DNA of 19,039 nucleotides. It comes from Anaeromyces robustus (Eukaryota > Neocallimastigomycota > Neocallimastigomycetes > Neocallimastigales > Neocallimastigaceae). The notes below the pieces were generated by a model. The model was not told the origin of the DNA, searched no databases, and was given only the letters and a program-made list of their open reading frames with translations. Position 1 is the first letter of the stretch. Each line of letters opens with the position of its first letter. Location of the stretch: contig MCFG01000650.1 in assembly GCA_002104895.1 (NCBI GenBank), forward strand, positions 1-19,039, read 5' to 3'. Positions 1 to 18,042 of this stretch are shown piece by piece. Made by a program: the position numbers and the translations under genes.

Positions 1-2
1 AT

Positions 3-637
3 GGTGTACAATTCACTTCTGACTTCACTAAAATTTTTTTAGATTTATATGATGTTTTTATTCATTTTACTAGTATATATCATCCAGAATCCAATGGATT
101 AGTGGAAAATAGAAATAGAGAAATTGGAAAGCAATTAAGAAATTTCTCTAATGATAATAAAAATTGGGATGTGTTGCTACCGCTGGCTTTATGGGCACTT
201 AGGACTAGTAAATCTACTACCACTGGTTATTCTAGCTTTGAACTACTGTACGGTCGAACAGAATTATTACCGATTGATATAAACTTAAGGAATTCAATAT
301 TGGAAAATGATGATCGATCAATGGATGAAATATTAATGGAAAGATTTGTTGAGCATGCCAAATGGGTTGAACAAGCTGCAAAAAAATGCTTGGAACCATA
401 AATTATTGGCAAGGTAGAAGACAAGCTCAACAAAGTATGAAAAATAAAAATAATTTTAAAATTGGTGATTTAGTTAAAATCAGAAATCACCAAAGAACTA
501 AACTAGAACCGTATTTTCTTGGTCCCTACATTATTAAGGACATATCTTGGAACACAGTTCAGTTACAAGATGCTGGGGACGGTACAAAATTAGAAAGAAA
601 CGTTCATATTAAAAATATTTTGCCTTATTATGAATGA
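3..637 (+). pseudogene. Ty3/Gypsy-type LTR retrotransposon, integrase 3' end (partial, frameshifted)
   Basis: The reading frame is open from the window edge (codon at position 3) to a stop at 399-401, and a second frame runs to a TGA at 635-637. The first part reads like the end of a DDE integrase core: a QFTS stretch near the start, then YHPESNGLVENRNREI, where the Glu of LVE (codon 105-107) is the expected third catalytic residue. The second part carries the GPY/F module of Ty3/Gypsy integrases (YFLGPYIIKDI) after a basic linker (KIGDLVKIRNHQRTKLEP). The two halves are in different frames; the switch falls at or just after an A7 run (380-386), so one base is missing or extra there. No chromodomain follows, since the protein ends in PYYE. 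The element's role would be to insert retrotransposon cDNA into the genome; this copy looks inactive unless the shift is a sequencing error. The 5' part lies outside the window. Confidence 0.9.
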
Positions 638-1310
638 AAGTTCATTATAGTCAATTTAGAATAATTTTTTTTTTTATTATTATTAAAATTTTAAAACTAA
701 AATTTAATATAAATTTAATATAAAAATTAATAATTGAAATTATTATTAATTTTATTTCATTAATTCTTGCGAATTAAGTTCAATTCTAGCAGGGAAGTTT
801 CTGATATAAAACAAATATGTGTAGTAACATATTGGTATATTTGAATATTTATTTATTCAAATATTAAATTTATATCTGAAATAATAATTTAATATTATTA
901 TATTTTATATTATAATTTATATATATATTGTAATATATTATATTTTATTATTTATATATTGTATGAAATATATTAAATTATATTTTATTTATAATTTTTA
1001 AATTATTAAACTTTGTATTTTAATATATTCATATATATGTATTAATTATATATTATATTATATTCTTAATTATATTGTTATATTATTATATTTATTTATA
1101 ATAATATTTAATAATGAATTTTATTATTTTCAATAACTAGAAAGTTGTTAATTTTTAGTTCAGAAAAAAATAAATAATTGTATAATAATTTAATAAATTT
1201 AATAATAAAATATTAATAAAATTGACAATAACAAAAATTACACTTAATAAAACTGGCTACAACATAAAGAAATTCACATTAAAGATCTACTCATATACTT
1301 ATATTATTTA
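638..1310. other. AT-rich tail of the retroelement, possible 3' LTR start
   Basis: No gene is visible. A less AT-rich patch at 765-830 (including AGCAGGGAAG at 788-797, a purine stretch that could be the polypurine tract) is followed by a nested inverted repeat. TTTCTGATATAAA (798-810) faces TTTATATCTGAAA (869-881) with one mismatch, and inside it TATTTGAATA (838-847) pairs perfectly with 854-863. An LTR would be expected to begin near here, but no second copy lies in the window, so its boundaries cannot be fixed. The rest is low-complexity A/T sequence. Confidence 0.4.
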
Positions 1311-1508
1311 ATGAGGCGTGAGTAGCTACGCCTCAAATACTATACCTGAGCACTACCTTGCAACAGTGTAAAACCCGTGAATGAGAAAACTACTTGTGCT
1401 TGGGGTAGATGCGGTGTCGATCCAGAAGCCTTATGTATGCTAAGGAAACGCCTTAACAACCAGGATAGAAACTGGTCGACAGAGGGAGTGATAAATAATG
1501 AAATTTTT
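1311..1508 (+). ncRNA. GC island with multi-helix fold and T5 run: candidate structured RNA
   Basis: Positions 1311-1490 are about 47% GC (85 of 180 bases), inside flanks with very little GC. There is no useful ORF. Helices visible by eye are TGAGGCGT 1312-1319 with 1328-1335, CACT 1351-1354 with AGTG 1365-1368, CTAC 1390-1393 with GTAG 1405-1408, and a three-way junction closed by TGTCGA 1415-1420 with TCGACA 1476-1481. The junction holds CCTTA/TAAGG (1429-1433/1441-1445) and CCAG/CTGG (1460-1463/1472-1475). A B-box-like string GGTGTCGATCC (1413-1423, one base longer than GGTTCGANNCC) and TTTTT at 1504-1508 would suit RNA polymerase III transcription. I could not match it to 5S, tRNA, U1-U6, SRP, RNase P/MRP, hammerhead or group I intron cores. 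It could instead be a SINE or part of the LTR. Strand is inferred from the T run and B-box only. Confidence 0.4.
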
Positions 1509-2806
1509 ATAGTACTTTTAATTATAATATTAACTTTTAAAAATTCTAATTAGTTTTATTTATTATTATTCTCTATAATTTATTATTAATTTACTTTAAT
1601 TATAATTATTTTCTAAACTTCAAATAATTAATAAATTTTAATATTATATTGAATTATCATTTAAAATAATTAATAACATTAATAAAAAAATAATAAGATT
1701 ATTAAATTATATTTTAAAACAATATCTTTATCATTATTATCTTAAACTAAATCAATTCTTAAAAATATTATTGAATATTAAATTTATATAAATTATAAAC
1801 AATTTATAATTAATATTATAAAAATAATAAACGATTCTAAAATATTTTAATTAAATAATATGACTCGAAAATAGTTTCTAAAAACACTTTTAAAATACCT
1901 TCTAAATACTTTTTAAATATTCTTTACACTTAAACATTTCTAAATTAGAAATAACAACTAATTTTATTTACTTTATAAATAAATAAACAGTTTATCTTTA
2001 TAATTTTATTAATAATATTATTTATTTTTATTATTTATTTTATTATTATTTTTATACATTTTTACTTATTTTATTCAATAATTTTTAATTATTTTATTTA
2101 TATTTTTATAAATACTTGTATTATTTTATTTATTATTGTAAATAGTTTAATTTTAAAGAAAAATATAAATACATGTAAATATTTTTATGTAAATTAATTC
2201 TTTACTACTATTTTTAATAATAGCTTAGTCATAAATATAATAAATTAATAATTATTAGAATAAATTACTAAATTAAAATATATAATCAACATAAAATAGT
2301 TTAGTTAAGAATAAAACTACTATTTAATAAATAATAATAAATTTAATAAAATTTTAATAAATAAATTTTATATTTTAAACTTAATAATAAAACTGTGTTT
2401 TTATAAAACAATTTTAGTGTTTAAATTTACAATCTACTGGAAAATAACTTAGACAGTTATTCTGAAAATACATAGGTAATATCACTTTCTTCCCTATAAA
2501 GAATTAAGATATTACCATTTTGTATTAGGAGTGTTAAGATTTAATTTATAACTTTATTTTATTAATCACGTGTAAATAATATATTTATGTTTTATTAACA
2601 TTATTTATGTAAATATCTCATTATATTTTTATGTATTATACATTATTTTATGTAAATTCATGTATTCACATGATATATTCTATTTTATATTTTCACCTGG
2701 AAATAATTTTTAATCTTTGAAGAAGTCTTTGATTCTTTCATATTAAATAAATGTATTAATTATTAAATATATTAAACAAATAAATTATATAAACAAAATA
2801 AATTAA
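1509..2806. other. AT-rich intergenic DNA with two adjacent perfect hairpins
   Basis: No ORF or RNA gene is supported. Almost everything is A/T low complexity. The exception is 2430-2530, slightly richer in GC, where two hairpins stand side by side: AATAACT 2443-2449 with AGTTATT 2455-2461 (loop 5 nt), and GGTAATATC 2475-2483 with GATATTACC 2508-2516 (loop 24 nt). A single CACGTG lies at 2567-2572. Confidence 0.5.
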
Positions 2807-3625
2807 CATTTCGCAATGTTTCATTTCACAATATGATATGGGGCGCATAGTAAATTTTTGCAATGAGGCGCATAAAAAATAAATAAAAAAATGAAATTTT
2901 TTTAAACACAAATTATGAAAGCCACGTTATGAAATAAAATAATATATAATAAAAAATATTAAATAAATAAATAAAAAAATAATATATAAATAAATGAATA
3001 GAAAATAAAGAAATAAATAAATATTTTTTTATTAATTACTTATTTACAAAAAAAAAATATAAAAATAAAAATACATTAAAAAATTAAATATTTTTATAAA
3101 ATTTTTTTGATTTGAAAATTAAAAATTGGAATTCGAGCTTATTAAAAGTGTTTATAATAAAAATAATATTGTTGAATTATGGTTTAATTGTTTATTTGAT
3201 TTAAATAAATATAAATTATAACAAATGAAGATGATCACTAAAAATTATAATTTATAATTAATTGATTGTCAAAATTATTCTAAAAATATAAATCTAATTC
3301 AAAATGATGATTAAAGAATTTTATTTCTCATTGAATTGGATTAGTTTGAAAAATATCAATATATTTATTAATAAATAATAATATTATTATTTTAAATAAA
3401 AAAAGAATATTAAATATTATTAAATAAAAAATATTAAATAAAAAAAATATTCAAAAAATATTAAATATTATTAAAATATTAAAAAAAAAAAAAAAAGAAT
3501 ATTAAATATTATTAAATAAAAAAATAAAAACAATATTATTAAATAATTTTATTATTTTATTTATTTATATATTATATTTTTATTTATTTAACTATTTATA
3601 TAATTATGCGCCCCATTGCGAAATG
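2807..3625. mobile_element. MITE-like non-autonomous element with GC-bearing inverted ends
   Basis: The right end reads TTATGCGCCCC then ATTGCGAAATG (3604-3625). Its reverse complement, CATTTCGCAATG followed by GGGGCGCATAA, recurs in pieces at the left: CATTTCGCAATG 2807-2818, CATTTCACAAT 2822-2832 leading to GGGGCGCATA 2840-2849, and TTTGCAATGAGGCGCATAA 2857-2875. So the left end holds about three degenerate copies of one terminal motif and the right end one. Subterminal ATTATGAAA-type strings also recur (about 2911 and 3635). The roughly 730-bp interior is pure AT low complexity with no transposase. The layout suits a MITE or a decayed DNA transposon mobilised in trans. Target-site duplications were not clear, so the exact boundaries are approximate. 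Confidence 0.55.
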
Positions 3626-3760
3626 CAACATGTGATTATGAAATAAAGTTATAAATTTAAATATTAAATTTTTAGATATATTATACAATTAGTATAAATA
3701 TAAATAATTTTTCATCTTTAAAAATCTTTATTTATTAATAGTATTTTGGTTACAAAAAAC

Positions 3761-4041
3761 TTTATTAAAACACAAAATATATTTCCTAATAATAATAATA
3801 ATAAAATATATATTTATTAAAATACAAAATATATTTTCTAATAATAATAATAAAATATATATTTATTAAAATACAAAATATATTTTCTAATAATAATAAT
3901 AAAATATATATTTATTAAAATACAAAATATATTTTCTAATAATAATAATAAAATATATATTTATTAAAATACAAAATATATTTTCTAATAATAATAATAA
4001 AATATATATTTATTAAAATACAAAATATATTTTCTAATAAT
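3761..4041. repeat. 49-bp tandem repeat array (about 5.7 copies)
   Basis: The unit begins TTTATTAAAATACAAAATA, continues TATTTTCTAATAATAATAAT and ends AAAATATATA. The TTTCTAAT landmark recurs at steps of 52, 49, 49, 49 and 49 bp. The first unit is 3 bp longer through one extra TAA triplet and differs by CACAAA for TACAAA and TTTCCT for TTTTCT; later units look identical, which points to recent amplification. The array ends next to a 14-bp near-palindrome, TATCTGCACAGATA (4050-4063). Confidence 0.9.
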
Positions 4042-4360
4042 TATACCAATATCTGCACAGATAATTTGTTTTATATCATTCATTTCTAAATTATAGTTCT
4101 TACTCAATTTTAATTAAATAAATATTAAATAAATATATTTAATGTTATAATAACGATTACCAACAAAAGTAACAAAATATTAGTAAACTATGTTTAAATA
4201 ATATAGTTAATTGTATACAAAAATTTTATATTGTATACAATTTGTTCTATTATATTTTATAAAATTTATTTTTTTTTTAATTTTTTTAATAAGTTTAATT
4301 ATTATTATATTATATTTATTAAAAATATTAATATTAAATAATTATACCTTATATATATAT

Positions 4361-4391
<31 letters not shown>

Positions 4392-5137
4392 TATAATAAT
4401 AATAAATAATATAATTATAATATTAGTAATAGATATAGAAATAATCTTTTCAAGTTCATATGGGATAAGTTATTTATTACGAAAAAGTAAGAAAGTGTAA
4501 TTATAATAAACGAGTTTACATAAAAAATAATTATATAAATATCGTATAATAAATATGAAAATAAAATAATTGATGGATAAAAAAAAATATTTACATTTTT
4601 ATTATATTATTATTAATAAAATTTGTCATTAATAATATACAATAATCTTTTTAACCATAAATAAATTAAGTAATAATTTAAATTAAACAGTTATTTAATA
4701 AAACTATTTCATTATTTTAATAAATTATTTAACCTCTATTAAGGATTTTAAACAATAAACAAAATAATCAATCTTCAACAATTAAGTTTTCCAAAATTGA
4801 AGGATATATTTAACGAAATCTATTTTAAATGTTAAATAACCTTTTTCTCTTTTTTTATAATTATTATTATTAACTTTCAAAATACATACATAATTATCAA
4901 TAATTTTTCAAATTTTTATTTTATTAAAAGTTTTTTTCACAATAATTTTATGATAATCATTATATTATTTTGTAATTTCTATAACCTATTAAATATAGAC
5001 AGTATTAATTTATAATTAATGGTATTATATAATAATAATAATACGGTATAAAACATATAAGTATTTTTCAATAAAAATATTATAATAATAAATCATTTCA
5101 AAAAAATAAAAATAAAAATAAAAACAAAATTTAAAAA
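4042..5137. other. AT-rich upstream region of the MED12 gene
   Basis: No ORF is supported. Contents are the 14-bp palindrome after the tandem array, two TTGTATACAA palindromes (4211-4240), a broken TAA triplet run at about 4362-4410, and then A/T sequence up to the MED12 start. GGTATAAAACAT at about 5044 is the best TATA-like string, some 90 bp before the ATG, but such strings are common at this base composition. Confidence 0.4.
4211..4240. promoter_or_regulatory. Twin TTGTATACAA palindromes, candidate dimer-binding site
   Basis: The perfect 10-bp palindrome TTGTATACAA occurs at 4211-4220 and again at 4231-4240. Their centres are exactly 20 bp apart, close to two helical turns. They lie about 900 bp upstream of the MED12 start. 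The role as a protein-binding site is inference; the symmetry and spacing are seen directly. Confidence 0.25.
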
Positions 5138-14126
<8,989 letters not shown>

Positions 14127-14408
14127 TTAAGTTATAATATATATCTTTTTTCAAGAAATTGATATATATAATATGTAAAAATAAATGAAATAGATAATAT
14201 ACATTTTAATCTTTAAATTAAAACTTTTTTTATTATTTTATTACATAAAAATACTAATGATAATAATAACAATACAATAATTATAATAAATAGGTTTTTT
14301 TTCGTAAAATTTGTATTTTTTAACACATATTTTAATAATTATTTAATTTAAAAATATACATGATATTAATATTAATTTTTTTAATATATAAATAAATAAT
14401 ATCTTATA

Positions 14409-14444
<36 letters not shown>

Positions 14445-14508
14445 AATAAAAAGAATATACACATGTTTATTATATTAATTTCATTAATTATTTATAATAT
14501 TATATAAC

Positions 14509-14583
<75 letters not shown>

Positions 14584-14607
14584 TTTATTTATTTATTATT
14601 AAATATT
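14127..14607. other. Convergent spacer with A31 run and TTA microsatellite
   Basis: This lies between the stops of MED12 (plus) and the minus-strand gene. It contains 31 consecutive A (14412-14442) and about 25 TTA triplets (about 14509-14582). No ORF is supported. It would hold both genes' poly(A) sites, which cannot be picked out in this composition. Confidence 0.6.
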
Positions 14608-15880
14608 TTAAATAATAGTATAATAATAAATTATTTTAGATTTGTTATTATCCTTTACTTTTTCAGTTTTCATTTGAATAATCATAGGTTTATTTCCATG
14701 TGTTTTGCTTTTAAACTTTGAAGATATATATTCACTTCTTTCTAACAGCGTTTGTTTTGTCTTCTTTGAACTTTCAATTTCTCCTATTATGAAAAAAATA
14801 TTAATTTTAATATTAAAATGAAGTTCTAAAATAAATAACATATCAATAAATATATTAAATATTTACTTTCAATATCGTTAATCCTATTTTGGAGTTCTAA
14901 TGAAGTAGAAGATTCACAGAATTTGTCAAATATAAAAAATAGAAAAAAAATGAAATTTTATTATTCCTTTATCTATTTTTTTGTATTATTATTATAAATA
15001 AATATTATTATATTATTATAATTTACTAGTTACCATTATCATTTGAAATATGTTTATATTTATTATTGTTATTTTTATAGTTATCATTATCATTAACTGT
15101 ATTTGTATTTGAATAATTTTCAAATTCTTTTTCTTCATTAGCTACATTATTTTGGTTATCTTCATCTTTTATATTATTTATCTCGTTAATTGCGTCTTTT
15201 GATTTATTAACTTTAATTAATAATATTAATATTATCAATAATTAAATGTTTATTCATAAATTAAACAAAAATATAATTTATATAATTACTTGATATATTC
15301 AAAATTCTTTGAATCGTATTAGTTATTTCTTGAATTGTTCTCATTTTGTCATTTATATCATCGTTCTTTTACAAAAGAATTATATAATTATATATACACA
15401 CATATATATGGATTTATTTATTTTATTTTATTTTATTTATGGATTTATTTATTTTATTTTATTTTATTTTATTTTATTTTATTTTATTTTATTTTATTTT
15501 ATTTTATTTTATTTTATTTTATTTTATTTTATTTTATTTTATTTTATTTATAATTTAAATAATAAAAAAAATTAATTATTTTTTTCAAAAATAATAACAA
15601 TTATAAAAAAAAATTCATTAATTATAAAGTTAGTGTTTAAAGTATACCTTATTATTGTTATCAAAATTAGTTTCGTAATATTTATTTTCAATTTCATCAT
15701 TTTCCTGTTCATCTATATTATTTATAACTTCATTATGTAATGTTGTTTTCTGTAATCCATATTTCAAACAATTTAAATCTTCTAATAATCTTTTTTTTGT
15801 TTTTTCAATATAGTTATCATTATTTGATGATATTGTGATAAGTCTTTTTATTTAAAATCTTTTTTACGTATGTAAATCAT
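14608..15880 (-). CDS. Small Asn-rich, probable coiled-coil protein (unknown), 5-6 exons
   Basis: I do not recognise the family. Exons read on the minus strand are 15781-15648, 15365-15290, 15210-15034, 14896-14867 (only 30 nt) and 14783-14608, all joined by GT-AG introns with matching phases. Heptad-like helices occur in the first exon (LNCLKYGLQKTTLHNEVINN), the second (MRTIQEITNTIQRILNI) and across the last two (ELQNRINDIEREIESSKKTK). An acidic Asn-rich linker lies between, and the C-terminus is basic (SSKFKSKTHGNKP). The 5' end is uncertain. A 13-nt first exon at 15880-15868 (ATG at 15880) fits by phase and gives 201 aa. However, the sequence upstream of 15781 also reads like coding (YIEKTKKRLLEDL) with no in-frame ATG. 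It is convergent with MED12 and divergent from the RECQL4-like gene about 130 bp away. A complex-forming structural subunit is plausible but unproven. Confidence 0.7.
15448..15548. repeat. (TTTTA)n pentanucleotide repeat
   Basis: About 20 units of TTTTA, preceded by a less regular TTTA/TTTTA stretch from about 15418. It lies inside the first long intron (15366-15647) of the minus-strand gene. The plus-strand reading frames through it are artefacts. Confidence 0.9.
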
Positions 15881-16011
15881 ATATAGTTTTTTTTTTTTTT
15901 TAAAAAAAATTGATACTTTAATATTAATTATGATTTTAATATTAACATTATAATATTATATATATTATTCTAATAGCAATTAATACAGAAATAATAATTA
16001 AAGTATATAAA
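15881..16011. promoter_or_regulatory. Short divergent intergenic region
   Basis: Some 131 bp separate the proposed starts of the minus-strand coiled-coil gene and the plus-strand RECQL4-like gene, so both promoters must share it. It contains abutting T and A runs near 15887-15908 (about 14 T then 8-9 A). No defined TATA or factor site can be singled out. A CTAATAG acceptor-like string at 15970-15976 leaves open that the plus-strand gene has an earlier exon. Confidence 0.35.
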
Positions 16012-17436
16012 ATGAATTTAAATGAAGTAGAAGAAAAAGAAGGATATAATGATATAATAAATTGCATAATTAATTTTTCAAAGAAATCAAAATCATCTTA
16101 TTATATTAATATTGAAAAAGTATTTTTTTTTTTACTAATATATATTATATATCACTGTATTTTATAAAATCATTCTAATGATTGAAATTATAATTTTTTT
16201 TTTATTTAGATATGTAATGAAATTAATTCTTCCCCATTCTATATAATTAATGAATTAAATCGATTAAAAGAAATATATAAATTTCATGTTAACTATTATG
16301 ATGCCTCATTTTATTTAGAATTAAATAAAGAAAAATTAAAAGAAAACCTTTCTAATTTAAATATTAATGAAAGTCAATGGATTGATATATTATCAAAAAA
16401 GTTATTAGAGCATATTAATAAAATTGAAAAAACTAGAGTTAAAAAAGTTGATCAAGTAAGTTAATAATTAAAAAAAAAAAAAAATTTAAAAAAAAAATAT
16501 ATATATATGTATATATATATATGTTATTTCTAATAACTAAAAATTAATTTAAATAATTAGATATATAAATTATTAAATAGTGCATCAACAAAGTCACTTT
16601 CAGAAAATAGTATTTATTGGGAAAAATCTACAAGTAAGAATGAAAATAATAACAATAAAAATAATATTAATGACAATAAAGATGATGATAAAAACAATAA
16701 TGGTAGTGACTATGATATTAGTAACAATGAAAATAGCATTTATGATGATGATGAAAACGAAAGACAAAGAAAAATATTACATTCCACACTTGAAAATAAA
16801 TTAAGAGTCAATATATCCAAATATTATACAGAAAAAAATAATGAAGATAATAATAAATACAATAAATGGGGATTTTGCGATGATGAATTAATTAATAATG
16901 CAAAGCAATGGTATGATTAATATACATCATTACACTAATTTATCCATTTTTATTCATATTTATAAATAAAATCTAATTTTTATTTAATTCTATGATAACT
17001 TGACAATATAATATATATAAATATCATAATGGATATATAATTTATTATATAGTCATTTAGCAATGGATGTTGATGTAAAAACATTTATTTTAGATAATAT
17101 TGATGAAATACAAAATGGTAGAGTTGTAGCAAGAATTTTCCATGGGCTTTCTAGTCCAAAATATCCTGCTTCAAAATGGTACATATTATTATTTTTTTGG
17201 TTTTATTTTATTTTATGTATATATTTATTTATTTATTTTATTATTTGTAAATTGAATAAATTAAAAGAAAGAATTTGTAATAAAACTATAAATTTAAAAA
17301 ATATATATTTAATAAACATAATAGGTATAAAAATAATTTATGGGGCAAATATGTAAATATAAATTTCGAAGATATAGAAAGAATAGCAAATATTGTAATA
17401 CAAAATTTTAAAGATAAAAAAATAGCAAAACAATGA
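16012..17436 (+). CDS. RECQL4-type RecQ helicase C-terminal region as a free-standing protein
   Basis: Exons 16012-16119, 16210-16455, 16561-16910, 17053-17178 and 17325-17436 join in frame to 313 aa. The C-terminus is diagnostic: DVKTFILD (243-250), then GRVVARIFHGLSSPKYPA (257-274) and WGKYVNINFEDI, which parallels the end of animal RECQL4 (VARIFHG, SP.YPA, W.KYL...F). Upstream, a helix ending HINKIEKTRVKKVDQIYKLL and RQRKILHSTLENKLRVNISKYY fit the preceding RECQL4 helices, and residues 1-85 look like a winged-helix part. An Asn/Asp-rich insert fills about 140-180. RECQL4 proteins act in replication initiation and repair. Here the helicase core is absent: no GKS or DEAH motif, and upstream DNA is occupied by the opposite-strand gene. 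It may be half of a split gene, a truncated paralogue or a fragment. The ATG at 16012 is the first in frame; the frame is open somewhat further upstream. Confidence 0.85.
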
Positions 17437-17585
17437 TATAAAATTATAAATATAAAAATTATAAATTTTTGAAATATATAATATAAATATATAAACATAA
17501 AAAAAATTGTTCTAAAGATTTTTAAATATAAAAATAATATAAAAATATAAAAATAATAAATCAAATATTAAAATTATAAAAAAAA

Positions 17586-17619
<34 letters not shown>

Positions 17620-18002
17620 GTCATAGTATATTATCATATTAATAATTAATCTAATTATAAAATGTATTTTAAAATAATTATAATTATTACTTATACTTTA
17701 TATCACTTTTATTGAATATACTTTTTTGATATTATATTATTATAATAATTTATTTATCTTTTTAAATAATATAATATATAAAATATTATGAATTGAGTTC
17801 GTATATTTTATGAAGTAATTATAATTCTATAAGTATTATTTAAAGTTTTAAAAAATTTTTATATAAATCAGAACCATTAATAGACATATACAAATAACTT
17901 TTTAATATTATTGTTATTGTAATTATTATACTAATATATATACTAAATTCTTATCAGTGTAATAACAACTTATATATTAATAAGCATATTACTTTTGTTT
18001 TC

Positions 18003-18042
<40 letters not shown>

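Noticed and set aside
1413-1423. tRNA gene on the basis of a B-box-like string
   Set aside because: No acceptor stem, anticodon arm or proper T-arm geometry around it; the string has an extra base.
1311-1490. Hammerhead, twister, HDV-like or group I intron ribozyme in the GC island
   Set aside because: The conserved cores (for example CTGANGA with GAAA) are not present on either strand as far as I could read.
3627-5137. CRISPR-like array from the regular 49-bp repeats
   Set aside because: Units are contiguous with no unique spacers, and the host is a eukaryote; it is a minisatellite.
15309-15575. Two overlapping plus-strand ORFs rich in Phe/Ile/Leu
   Set aside because: They run through the TTTTA repeat and antisense to an exon of the minus-strand gene.
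16580-16804. Met/Ile-rich plus-strand ORF
   Set aside because: It is out of frame with exon 3 of the RECQL4-like gene, whose own frame continues across and joins its neighbours in phase.
17286-17564. Minus-strand hydrophobic ORF
   Set aside because: Overlaps exon 5 of the RECQL4-like gene on the other strand and is composed of AT-driven Phe/Ile/Tyr codons.
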